Source: Bacillus sp. AFS015802 (GTDB lineage Bacteria > Bacillota > Bacilli > Bacillales > Bacillaceae_B). Taken from it: a stretch of 64,000 nt of DNA. This document shows, piece after piece, positions 47,325-55,109 of the stretch. The DNA lies in contig NZ_NTUP01000018.1 of the NCBI RefSeq assembly GCF_002561455.1, positions 1 through 64,000 on the forward strand, written 5' to 3'. The notes under the pieces are model-generated. The model was not told the origin of the DNA. It saw nothing but the letters and a program-made list of their open reading frames with translations, and ran no database searches. The first letter of the stretch is position 1, and each line of letters begins with the position of its first letter. Made by a program: the position numbers and the translations under genes.

Positions 47325-50300
47325 ATGAAGAAAAAAATCGTACCATCTTTATTGGCATGCGTCATGGCTGCAGGGACGCTGGGGACATCGGCAAGTGCGG
47401 AATTCCAGTTTTCTAAAGGAGAAAAGGTGCCGCATTCAGTACTTGCAGAGAAATCCAATCCGTTTGCAAAAGCGTTGGAGCAGAATAATGATCCGCTGTA
47501 TGGCAAGGATCAATCTGCCTTCAATCCGAACGAAAAGGTGAGGGTTATTGTTGAGGTCGAGGTGGACAAACATGCAAAGTCATCCACTGGGGGCCAAGTA
47601 GAGAAAGTGAAGAAGGCGATCTCCGGAAAGAAGTCTTCTACGTCCAAAGTCCGACACACATTTTCCAAAGGCTTCCACGGATTCAGCGTGGATACAACCC
47701 TTGGGGAAGCCCAAAAGCTCGCTAAGCTGGATGGGGTAAAGGATGTGCGCATTTCCAAGCAATATGAGCATACCGTTGTCGACCGCAAAGAACTCGTGAA
47801 GGCAATGGATACGTGGACGAAGTATAACACGCGCGGTGAAGGGATGGTCGTAGGGATCGTTGACTCCGGGGTGGACCACCGTCATGAAGCGATGCAGCTT
47901 TCAGCAGAAGGAAAGAAATCAGCGAAGCTCACCGAACAAAATCTTCAAGACGAATTTAATCAAACAGACGTAAATGAAACCTGGTATACAGACAAAGTCC
48001 CTACAGGGTACGACTGGGCAGACAACGATACAGACGTCATTCCATCTTCCAATTCTCACGGTACCCACGTAGCCGGAATCGTAGGAGCTTATGAAGAAAC
48101 AACGAAAAAAGTAGAGGGAGTCGCTCCAGATGTACAGCTTATAGCGGAAAAGGTATTCTCCGATAAGGGCGGCGGAGCTTATGATGATGATATTGCGGCA
48201 GGAATCTATCATGCCGTAGAAATGGGAGCGGATGTCATCAACCTCAGTCTCGGTTCCGAGGCAGGGAATGTCGATCCGAATGATCCCGTCCAGCGTTCGA
48301 TTCAATATGCAACGGAACAAGGCGTACTGGTTGTTGCGGCGGCTGGGAATGCGTCTTACAGCACGAAGAACAATTTGCTGGAAAGGTCTCAACTGCCTTT
48401 AGCGAAAAATCCTGACATCGGGGTGGTGGGAGACCCTGGTGTGACGCCTTATGCCCTGCAGGTCGCTTCTTCAGAGAACGACATGATGACCGTAGATGGT
48501 CTGCGTTTGTCGGATGGAAGCCTACTCGGCTATCAAATTCAGCCTGGGATCAAGAAATTGACCGGGACGCTGGATCCATCTAAGGAATATGAACTGGTTT
48601 ACGTTGGTGAAGGGAATTCGGCAGCGGTCAAGGATCTTGACTTGAAAGGGAAAATTGCGGTCGCACAGCCATCGCAATACTATGCCCCGTCAACCTATCT
48701 GCAGACAGCAGCTGCGGGAAAAGGTGCGGTGGCGGTCATGGTGATCCCGCCTCCCCAGGTGACAGCGTACGCAAGTCTTTACTTCAGCCCCTATTTCATT
48801 CCGGCCGTTACAACGGATCAGGTGAACGGAAATGAACTGGCAGAAAGATTGAAGTCTGGTGAAGAATTGACGGTTCAGCTGACTGACGAAGTATTGAAGG
48901 TTCAAAACACGGCAACCGAGCCGATGTCAACCTTCTCATCTTTCGGATCCCCGACAGATCTAAGCTTCAAGCCGGAGATCACGGCACCGGGCGGGAAGAT
49001 TTACTCCACCGTGATCAATAACGAATACGAAACCATGAGCGGGACGTCCATGGCGAGCCCGCAGGTAGCAGGCGGAGCGGCCCTTCTTTTACAACATTAT
49101 TATCAGGATCTGGGTCTCCCAAAAAATAAGGAAACTGTGTTAAAAGCGAAAAACGCCTTGATGAATACGTCTGAAACATTGACGAATCCAAAGGATGATC
49201 ACTCGGTCTATTCACCAAGAAGACAAGGTGCCGGAATCATGAAGATCGACCGTGCGACGGAGACGCCTTATCTCCTCCAACGCGCCGGGGTTCCAACAGA
49301 ACAGGCTGCTTCTGTTGCTCTGAAAGAGGTGGGACGCAGCTTTGATTTCACGTTAAACGTTGAGCCTTTAAAGAAAAATCTTGTGAAACCTAACCACCAA
49401 TATGAAATTATGATCGATCTGATCACAGACGAAACAACCAAACAAACACATGATGGAGTGGAAAGAGAGTACTTGACGCTTCACAGTGTCCCGGTGACAG
49501 GGGCTGACATCAAGATGAACGGTCAGGCGTACGATCCGGAAGAGCCGATCCAATACAAACCGCACCGTGATGGGGAAGTAAAGATTTCAGTTGAATTGCC
49601 AAAAGAGCTGAGTGAAGGGCGCTTCATCGAAGGGTTTGTCCGTTTTGTGCCAAAGGGAAGCTCGGTAAAAGAACTGACGACACTTTCCGTCCCGCTGATG
49701 GGATACTACGGTGACTGGGACTCCATGGCGAATGTGGATGAAAGCCCGGTGACAGGGGATGCGTTCCTCGGTTATACAGTCCTGTTCAATGACTTTGATT
49801 CGTGGCCGGTCGGTTATGACCCTGCAACGGGAACCTTTACGAAAGATAAGATAGGCGTATCGCCACAGGCCGTCAGTGAGGGGGTATATCCTTCCTTCAC
49901 CGCCCTGCGCAACCTGAAGGAGATGTCCTTAAGCATTCAGGATGAAAAAGGCAATACCATAAAAGAAATAAGCAACTTCAGTGAATTCACAGAGGATGGC
50001 AGTCCGTATCCATTCAGAAAGAACATCATGAGCTTTAGAAATTATTCCTATAACATGGAAGGATTCTTCTGGAATTCGACGAATGATGAAGAGGAAACAA
50101 TAGCAGATGGACACTACTATTACGTTTATACGAGTACGTTGAACTATGAAGGTGCTGAGCCTCAAGTGACAAAGATTCCGATAAAAGTAGATTCCAAAGC
50201 CCCTAAAGTGGAAAACATCCAGGTGGAAGAGATGCCGGATGGAAACTACCATATCAGCTGGGATCTAACAGATACGGGCACCGGTCCCCTTGGCAGCATG

Positions 50301-50744
50301 CTTTGGATAAACGGAAAATACAAACGGATTCAAGGCGGGGCCTCCGAATATATCTCTAACGTGAAGCCGGAGCTTGTCACCATCTCAGGCATTGATAACG
50401 CACGAAATGTGGGGGTTGCCTATCAGGGAGATGAATCGTATTTAAATGCGGATCCCCTGATTAACTACTTAGGCATCAACAACGCATCAAGCGTAAGCGA
50501 AACCAAGCCTCTGCGCCTGACGCTCTTCGGATATAAACGCCTGGACTGGCACTTGGAAATCACAGATGCAGAGGGTAACACGTTAGAGGAAGCCGACATC
50601 TATAACGAACATTCCATCTATAATCTGCCTTGGGTTCCTGACAGTGATTATCCGGATGGGGATTATTATGTGAAGGTGACCGTGAAGGATGAAAGTGGAT
50701 TGACGCTCACATCGGATCCAAGAAAATTCACAGTGAAACGATAG
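47325..50744 (+). CDS. Large secreted subtilisin-like serine protease (Vpr-like, S8)
   Basis: 1139 residues. Signal peptide, an I9-type propeptide (about 70-150), then an S8 domain. Asp180 (GIVDSGVD), His245 (SHGTHVAG) and Ser575 (SGTSMASP) form the triad. A PA domain is inserted between His and Ser (about 370-530; KGKIAVAQPSQ, KGAVAVMVIPPP). After the catalytic domain come about 500 residues of Fn3-like and beta-sandwich modules (SMANVDESPVTGDAFLGYTV; DSKAPKVENIQVEEMPDGNYHISWDLTD). Longer than B. subtilis Vpr (806 aa) because of the C-terminal modules, as in C5a-peptidase-like enzymes. Secreted; nutrient release or surface processing is inferred. Confidence 0.9.
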   Translation: MKKKIVPSLLACVMAAGTLGTSASAEFQFSKGEKVPHSVLAEKSNPFAKALEQNNDPLYGKDQSAFNPNEKVRVIVEVEVDKHAKSSTGGQVEKVKKAISGKKSSTSKVRHTFSKGFHGFSVDTTLGEAQKLAKLDGVKDVRISKQYEHTVVDRKELVKAMDTWTKYNTRGEGMVVGIVDSGVDHRHEAMQLSAEGKKSAKLTEQNLQDEFNQTDVNETWYTDKVPTGYDWADNDTDVIPSSNSHGTHVAGIVGAYEETTKKVEGVAPDVQLIAEKVFSDKGGGAYDDDIAAGIYHAVEMGADVINLSLGSEAGNVDPNDPVQRSIQYATEQGVLVVAAAGNASYSTKNNLLERSQLPLAKNPDIGVVGDPGVTPYALQVASSENDMMTVDGLRLSDGSLLGYQIQPGIKKLTGTLDPSKEYELVYVGEGNSAAVKDLDLKGKIAVAQPSQYYAPSTYLQTAAAGKGAVAVMVIPPPQVTAYASLYFSPYFIPAVTTDQVNGNELAERLKSGEELTVQLTDEVLKVQNTATEPMSTFSSFGSPTDLSFKPEITAPGGKIYSTVINNEYETMSGTSMASPQVAGGAALLLQHYYQDLGLPKNKETVLKAKNALMNTSETLTNPKDDHSVYSPRRQGAGIMKIDRATETPYLLQRAGVPTEQAASVALKEVGRSFDFTLNVEPLKKNLVKPNHQYEIMIDLITDETTKQTHDGVEREYLTLHSVPVTGADIKMNGQAYDPEEPIQYKPHRDGEVKISVELPKELSEGRFIEGFVRFVPKGSSVKELTTLSVPLMGYYGDWDSMANVDESPVTGDAFLGYTVLFNDFDSWPVGYDPATGTFTKDKIGVSPQAVSEGVYPSFTALRNLKEMSLSIQDEKGNTIKEISNFSEFTEDGSPYPFRKNIMSFRNYSYNMEGFFWNSTNDEEETIADGHYYYVYTSTLNYEGAEPQVTKIPIKVDSKAPKVENIQVEEMPDGNYHISWDLTDTGTGPLGSMLWINGKYKRIQGGASEYISNVKPELVTISGIDNARNVGVAYQGDESYLNADPLINYLGINNASSVSETKPLRLTLFGYKRLDWHLEITDAEGNTLEEADIYNEHSIYNLPWVPDSDYPDGDYYVKVTVKDESGLTLTSDPRKFTVKR

Positions 50745-50797
50745 AGTTAAAGCCAAGATCAGTGGCCAATACAGACATATAGAAAGAAAGACTTATG

Positions 50798-50838
50798 GGA
50801 AGCGTGGGGATTGATGGTGCCGCGCTTCCTTTTCTTTT
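50798..50838 (+). terminator. Terminator of the S8 protease gene
   Basis: Arms GGAAGCG (50798-50804) / CGCTTCC (50823-50829) followed by TTTTCTTTT. The rest of 50745-51074 has no gene I can support. Confidence 0.8.
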
Positions 50839-51074
50839 AAGGGGCTAAGGGATTGGGGACATGCACCACAACCCACTTGTCACTCTTACTCCTTATCACC
50901 CAAAATCTTTTTCTGCCATTCCTCTATATTTTTATCGCGTTTCTCCATTTCTTTGTCCACTAGAGGAGTCAACGGACACCATGACCCACCCATGCAGGAT
51001 TTTTGGCCTTTATGTCGAATAGGTTCTAAGGGAAAGCAGTTGAGCTGGACTTCCCTAAGTTTTATAAGTTCTTT

Positions 51075-51103
51075 TGGGCCAAGGTACCTGTCCCTGTGGC
51101 CCG
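51075..51103 (+). repeat. REP-like palindrome copy 6, left flank of the RAYT
   Basis: Outer arms changed to GGGCC/GGCCC, keeping pairing relative to GGGAC/GTCCC. Inner GGTAC-CT-GTCCC. It ends 17 bp before the transposase start, just upstream of its ribosome binding site. Confidence 0.85.
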
Positions 51104-51120
51104 CGTATGGAGGTGACTGA

Positions 51121-51882
51121 ATGCCGAGACAGAGTAGGAAGAAGAGCAGGAGCGGTATTTATCATGTGATGTTGAGAGGGATCAACAAGCAGACGATTTT
51201 TGAAGATGATGAGGATAAGGGGAGGTTTGTTTGGACGATATTGAAATATCAGAAGAAATGTGATTACGAGATTTACGGTTATTGCCTCATGGATAACCAC
51301 GTTCACCTGCTGTTGAAAGAGAAAGATGACACGTTGTCTGAGATCATCAAAAAAATCAGCTCCAGTTATGTTTATTGGTACAATACTAAATACGATCGAT
51401 GTGGACACCTCTTCCAAGCACGGTTTCGAAGTGAAATTGTTGAGACCACTACATGTTTCCTCAGAGTCCTTCGCTACATTCACCAAAACCCCCTGAAAGC
51501 AGGCCTGGCCAAGGATATATTTTCTAGCAAATGGACCAGCATCCATGAATATTTTTCTCCATCAAGCCCTTTAAACACCGATGTTGCCCTACAGCTATTC
51601 TCCGAAAACAAAGACGTTTCCTTCCTCTTATTTAAAGACTACATGAACAAAACAAACAAAGACCAATACCTGGATGACCTCCCGCGCATCCGTAAAACAG
51701 ATGAAGAACTTAAGGGTTATTTCCGTGAAATGGGAATTAATCATATCAGTATGCTGCAGCAAATGGATAAACCCCAACGGAACGCCATCCTGGTAGAACT
51801 CAAAAAGATAGAGGGCGTATCCGGAAGACAACTATCCAGAATCACTGGAATATCGAAGAGTGTTTTGCAACGATTGAAGTGA
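51121..51882 (+). CDS. REP-associated tyrosine transposase (RAYT, Y1_Tnp family)
   Basis: 253 residues. Single-domain HUH nuclease of the IS200/IS605-related RAYT group. The fold begins RSGIYHVMLRGINKQTIF. The metal-binding HxH is His60-Val-His62 in MDNHVHLLL. The catalytic Tyr is most likely Tyr87 in SSYVYWYNTKYDRCGHLFQARF. A C-terminal HTH-like segment follows (GVSGRQLSRITGISKSVLQRLK). GGAGGTGA precedes ATG. It is flanked within 20 bp by REP-like palindromes (51075-51103, 51888-51916), the hallmark of a REP/RAYT unit. These enzymes bind and cut REP hairpins and are thought to spread them. All motifs are intact, so it may be active. Confidence 0.9.
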   Translation: MPRQSRKKSRSGIYHVMLRGINKQTIFEDDEDKGRFVWTILKYQKKCDYEIYGYCLMDNHVHLLLKEKDDTLSEIIKKISSSYVYWYNTKYDRCGHLFQARFRSEIVETTTCFLRVLRYIHQNPLKAGLAKDIFSSKWTSIHEYFSPSSPLNTDVALQLFSENKDVSFLLFKDYMNKTNKDQYLDDLPRIRKTDEELKGYFREMGINHISMLQQMDKPQRNAILVELKKIEGVSGRQLSRITGISKSVLQRLK

Positions 51883-51887
51883 GTGGG

Positions 51888-51916
51888 AGGGCCAAGGGGT
51901 CAGGTCCAGTGGCCCA
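51888..51916 (-). repeat. REP-like palindrome copy 7, right flank of the RAYT
   Basis: Outer GGGCC/GGCCC. The core reads ACCTG on the minus strand, so it is inverted relative to the left flank. It starts 5 bp after the transposase stop. Confidence 0.8.
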
Positions 51917-51933
51917 ATTTAACACTACTAAAG

Positions 51934-51957
51934 AACCAAGGACCTGTCCCCATGGCA
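51934..51957 (+). repeat. REP-like palindrome copy 8 (degenerate)
   Basis: ACCAAGGACCTGTCCCCATGG: core kept, outer arms decayed. It lies between the RAYT and the ribosome binding site of the DUF218 gene. Confidence 0.6.
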
Positions 51958-51980
51958 CATGCCAAAGGAGTGATATAAAA

Positions 51981-52577
51981 TTGACCAGAACAATCAGGTT
52001 AAGAGTTTTCGCCGGAATTGTAGTGATTTTTATCAGTTTTATTAGTTATTCAGCTTTTAGTATTTGGTCGTTCAGTACCAATATCCAGTTAGTTAAAACG
52101 GATGCGGCTGTGGTTCTCGGTGCTGCAGCTTGGGATGGTGAACCCTCTCCTGTTTTACGGGAGAGGATCAATCATGCAATCTGGCTCTATGAGAATGATT
52201 ATGTCGAGAAGATTATTTTTACTGGAGGTAAGGATAAGGGGGACAAGTACGCAGAGTCAGAGGTTGCCCGGGAATATGCTATTAAAAACAATATTGATCC
52301 AGCAGATATTCTAATTGAAACAAAATCAAAAATCACTGAAGAAAATTTAAAATATGCCCATCAGATTGCTATTAAAGAAGACCTCAACACCTTTACTATT
52401 GTAAGCGACCCTCTCCATATGAAAAGAGCCATCTTAATGGCAAAAAACACTGGAATGAATGTCTATTCATCTCCTACACAAAGTTCAGTATATAAGACGT
52501 GGGACACTAAAGTTCCGTTTTTCTTACGAGAATTGTTTTTCTATATAGGCTATATTTTCAGTTTGCCATTTAGATAG
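51981..52577 (+). CDS. DUF218 (ElyC/SanA/YdcF-type) membrane-anchored protein
   Basis: 198 residues from TTG with AAAGGAGTGA upstream. One N-terminal membrane anchor (VFAGIVVIFISFISYSAFSIW), then the DUF218 domain: DAAVVLGAAAWDGEPSPVLRERI, KIIFTGGKDKGDKYAESEVAREY and IVSDPLHMKRAILMAK. Envelope-linked family of uncertain biochemistry. The long frame starting in the RAYT is not real, because it reads through REP sequence. Confidence 0.82.
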   Translation: MTRTIRLRVFAGIVVIFISFISYSAFSIWSFSTNIQLVKTDAAVVLGAAAWDGEPSPVLRERINHAIWLYENDYVEKIIFTGGKDKGDKYAESEVAREYAIKNNIDPADILIETKSKITEENLKYAHQIAIKEDLNTFTIVSDPLHMKRAILMAKNTGMNVYSSPTQSSVYKTWDTKVPFFLRELFFYIGYIFSLPFR

Positions 52578-52612
52578 ACCTGGGGAGCAGGGGGGACAGG
52601 TCTATCGTTTTT
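52573..52612 (+). terminator. Terminator of the DUF218 gene, built on repeat sequence
   Basis: Arms GATAGACC (52573-52580) / GGTCTATC (52599-52606) followed by TTTTTT. The left arm contains the stop codon and the loop holds a GGGGGGACAGG REP-like half. So the terminator appears to be derived from, or merged with, the repeat family. Confidence 0.7.
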
Positions 52613-52621
52613 TGAGATTAA

Positions 52622-52650
52622 TGGACCAAGGGACCTGTCCCCATGACCCA
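52622..52650 (+). repeat. REP-like palindrome copy 9
   Basis: Inner GGGAC-CT-GTCCC perfect; outer arms TGGACC/GACCCA mismatched. It lies 5 bp beyond the stop codon of the minus-strand DUF4396 gene, antisense to it. Confidence 0.75.
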
Positions 52651-52655
52651 CCAGT

Positions 52656-53321
52656 TCACATTGCTTCCTTCAATCCCTTCTTAATCAGAAATTGATTGGC
52701 CGGATAACTTGTGAGAAATCCTAATATCATCGCGATCTGCATCATGAACCAGTAAGTGGGCTCTGTCGGCTTCGGCGGTTGAGTGAATAGCAGATAATGG
52801 ACGATGGCCATCCATCCGAACATCCCGACTTCAAAGGCGATCAGTGAGAGGGAATCCGCTTTGACAGCCTGCTTGAGGGCGTTCATTTTTCCGTTATCTT
52901 TGTTCATTGGATAAATGGCATAAAATTGAAAGATGATGCCGAATAGGTAAGCGAGTATGAATTCAACTGTATAGTGAGCAAAAAGCGTCGAACCGGCGAT
53001 CATGAGACCGGTCAACACCACAATCGGTACTCCGACAGCATCCCCGAAGGAGCAGCCTGCCGAGCAGTGACTGGTGGATACGAATACTTTTGCCATCTTC
53101 CCGCGGTTGTCTTCTTTGTCGAGATCTTTCGCCTTCACCCGTCCCCATTTAAAGTACGTCCATAGCGCAATCGGTCCGAAAAACCAGCCGTTGATCGGCC
53201 ACACCACATTCATGATTTTCATTTTTTGAGGATGCTTGACGACATCCACTACGATCATGAGGGAGGACAATAAGCCGATCCCTAGAAAAACCCACGAAAT
53301 CGTCGTTAACATGAGATCCAT
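52656..53321 (-). CDS. DUF4396 integral membrane protein
   Basis: 221 residues, about six membrane helices. The DUF4396 signature is visible: WPINGWFFGPIALWTYFKWGR, STSHCSAGCSFGDAVG (a possible metal-binding Cys/His cluster) and FQFYAIYPMNKD. Predicted membrane protein of unknown role; the Cys/His loop would suit metal binding, but this is a guess. GGATGGATC before ATG is a moderate ribosome binding site. Confidence 0.8.
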   Translation of the reverse strand: MDLMLTTISWVFLGIGLLSSLMIVVDVVKHPQKMKIMNVVWPINGWFFGPIALWTYFKWGRVKAKDLDKEDNRGKMAKVFVSTSHCSAGCSFGDAVGVPIVVLTGLMIAGSTLFAHYTVEFILAYLFGIIFQFYAIYPMNKDNGKMNALKQAVKADSLSLIAFEVGMFGWMAIVHYLLFTQPPKPTEPTYWFMMQIAMILGFLTSYPANQFLIKKGLKEAM

Positions 53322-53700
53322 CCTTTCATATTTATATATGTCTAGTACAGATTTACCCTTTTTCGTATTTGACTAATCTTTTTTCTTCAATCCATGTAGC
53401 AGGCTGGTGTGAATGAAAAACGAGCGATAAGTCAGACATACTAAATAATGAGAAGGAGAAATAAATATAGCATCAATGAAAGCGGAGTGATAAGAAAGTC
53501 GCTTTACGCTGGATATTGAATGAAAATTGGAGAAGCAGTGGCAGAGGGATCCCGGAAGAAACCTGTAGATATTATCCGAACCTCCCCTATCAAAAAAGGC
53601 GGGATCGTTTCAATCCCGTTCTTGCCTATTAGGGAGCGGCTTAATCACGGGGAGTTTGGCTTTGTGAGGACAGGCGAACAGGCACTCTGTCAAAAAGGAA
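53322..53700. other. Intergenic region, no supported gene
   Basis: Holds the DUF4396 upstream region and a loosely repetitive stretch near 53590-53640. A plus-strand open frame at 53520-53846 runs through a terminator and a REP element and has no family likeness, so it was not called. Confidence 0.5.
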
Positions 53701-53738
53701 AAAGACGAGGGGGAGTTGGATCCCCTCGTCTTTATTTA
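53695..53738. terminator. Bidirectional terminator after the TagO-like gene
   Basis: 12-bp stem AAAGACGAGGGG (53701-53712) / CCCCTCGTCTTT (53722-53733) with A-run and T-run outside it. Near-identical stem to 43015. Confidence 0.85.
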
Positions 53739-53743
53739 AAGTT

Positions 53744-53785
53744 TGGGCCAAGGGACCTGTCCCCCTGGCTCATCCCCCTGGCTCA
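53744..53785 (+). repeat. REP-like palindrome copy 10 with tandem tail
   Basis: Outer arms TGGGCC/GGCTCA, inner GGGAC-CT-GTCCC. The 13-bp tail (CCCCCTGGCTCAT) is duplicated in tandem. The duplicate supplies the TGA stop codon (53783-53785) of the minus-strand TagO-like gene. Confidence 0.8.
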
Positions 53786-54748
53786 AAAATGGATAGACAT
53801 CAATATAAAAATAGCAGAAGCACTAGTGGTAATACATAGCAAGTAGATAATCATCACTGCCTGGACTTGTGATAGTCCGTAGCTTAGGAGGCGATGGTGC
53901 AGGTGCAGCTTGTCCGCATGAAAGATGGATCTGCCCTGTTGAATCCTTTTTATGAATACAAATAGAGTATCAAATATGGGAATTGCCAGTATCAACAAAG
54001 GAATGTTGATCGTGATGACCGTGATGGTCTTCATAGCCCCGATAATGGAGATAGCCCCAATCATGAATCCGAATAATGTAGATCCCGTATCCCCCATAAT
54101 GATTTTCGCCGGGAAAAAGTTATGAGGTAAGTATCCGATCGCCACCCCTAACATGAGGGCAGAGAGTAGTGCGGAAACCGGTTGGTTCATCAGAATAGAC
54201 GTAATCAGGAATGTGAACGAGAAGATCCCAGCCATTCCTCCTGCCAATCCGTCCAGGCCATCCATGAAATTGATGACATTAATGATGAAGATGATCCACA
54301 CCATGGTGAACAGCTTACCAAGTACAGGTGAAAGCTCCATATACCCTAATACGGGAATATCAATCTGTGATACATAATCCCCGAATTGAACGATAAGGAA
54401 GGCGGCGATGATCTGAACCAGAAGCCTTGGAAATGGAGAAAATTCTTTAGATTTTGTTTTATAGTAATCGTCGATGAATCCGATGGTACTTAGCATAACG
54501 ACCGCCAGTAGTAAGGCGATGGTCAGATTCGTTGGTAAATAATTGAACCAGCTTAGTACTAGAATGCCAATGAGGGTAACGACGGTAAACACGGCTCCTG
54601 CCAGCATCGGTAGAGGTTTCTTGTGTACTTTTCGATTGTTGGGGTTATCGACAAAATTGATCTTGATGGCAAAGGGGATAATGAACTTGACCCCTATGTA
54701 CGTAATGAGAGATGTTAAGACGACGATTATCAGGGATAATGTGATCAT
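53783..54748 (-). CDS. Undecaprenyl-phosphate N-acetylhexosamine-1-P transferase (TagO/MraY family)
   Basis: 321 residues, about ten membrane helices. Catalytic Asp-rich motifs are present: TIGFIDDYYKTKS, NVINFMDGLDGLAGG, GDTGSTLFGF and the C-terminal HADKLHLHHRLLSYGLS. It moves GlcNAc-1-P (or related sugar-P) from UDP-sugar to undecaprenyl phosphate, starting teichoic acid or other surface glycan synthesis. The name tagO would fit, but paralogues with other roles exist and no other glycan genes adjoin. A REP element provides its stop codon. Confidence 0.85.
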   Translation of the reverse strand: MITLSLIIVVLTSLITYIGVKFIIPFAIKINFVDNPNNRKVHKKPLPMLAGAVFTVVTLIGILVLSWFNYLPTNLTIALLLAVVMLSTIGFIDDYYKTKSKEFSPFPRLLVQIIAAFLIVQFGDYVSQIDIPVLGYMELSPVLGKLFTMVWIIFIINVINFMDGLDGLAGGMAGIFSFTFLITSILMNQPVSALLSALMLGVAIGYLPHNFFPAKIIMGDTGSTLFGFMIGAISIIGAMKTITVITINIPLLILAIPIFDTLFVFIKRIQQGRSIFHADKLHLHHRLLSYGLSQVQAVMIIYLLCITTSASAIFILMSIHF

Positions 54749-54865
54749 TAAAATAGGTGCTCCTTTGTAAGAATAGAAAATCTAGTAAACTTTTCAATGG
54801 GTCATTTTCATTCAGTATATTACATAGAGTGAGCTTTTTCTACATTTTGTCAAAATATATTTTGG

Positions 54866-54948
54866 CGGAGCATGGGGGCGGTTCTCTTGCTTCTTTTTGT
54901 TCCATTTGAAGGATTCCTTGAGAAGCAGAAAAACCGTCCCCATGCCTC
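54866..54948. repeat. Long hairpin of the GGGGCGGTTC repeat family
   Basis: Arms starting GGAGCATGGGGGCGGTTC (54867) and ending AAACCGTCCCCATGCC (about 54931) pair over about 28 positions with bulges, around a 27-bp loop. It is the best-preserved copy of the second family. Confidence 0.7.
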
Positions 54949-54956
54949 TCGTCCAT

Positions 54957-55002
54957 CAGGAGGAATTTACCAATAACAAAGGGGTAATTTCCTCCTGTTT
55001 TT
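54957..55002 (+). terminator. Strong hairpin with T-run in a divergent region
   Basis: Stem of about 14 bp (AGGAGGAATTTACC / GGTAATTTCCTCCT) then GTTTTT. It sits between two divergent genes, where no terminator is expected. It may be an attenuator in the leader of the SLH gene or the end of a lost gene. The rest of 54749-55109 holds no gene. Confidence 0.6.
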
Positions 55003-55109
55003 ATGATAAAATTACCCATGGTGTTTCATGCCAGATTAGTAAATTTATTAAAATTATTCGGAAACTACTAATCTTTCATCTTGTTCATTACATAAAAGGA
55101 GTTTTGTAA

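Noticed and set aside
51879..51980. Longer N-terminus for the DUF218 protein
   Set aside because: The extra codons come from REP palindromes. A TTG with AAAGGAG at 51981 directly before a membrane helix is a better start.
53520..53846. 108-codon plus-strand open frame
   Set aside because: It crosses an intrinsic terminator and a REP copy, overlaps the end of the TagO-like gene, has no ribosome binding site and no family likeness.
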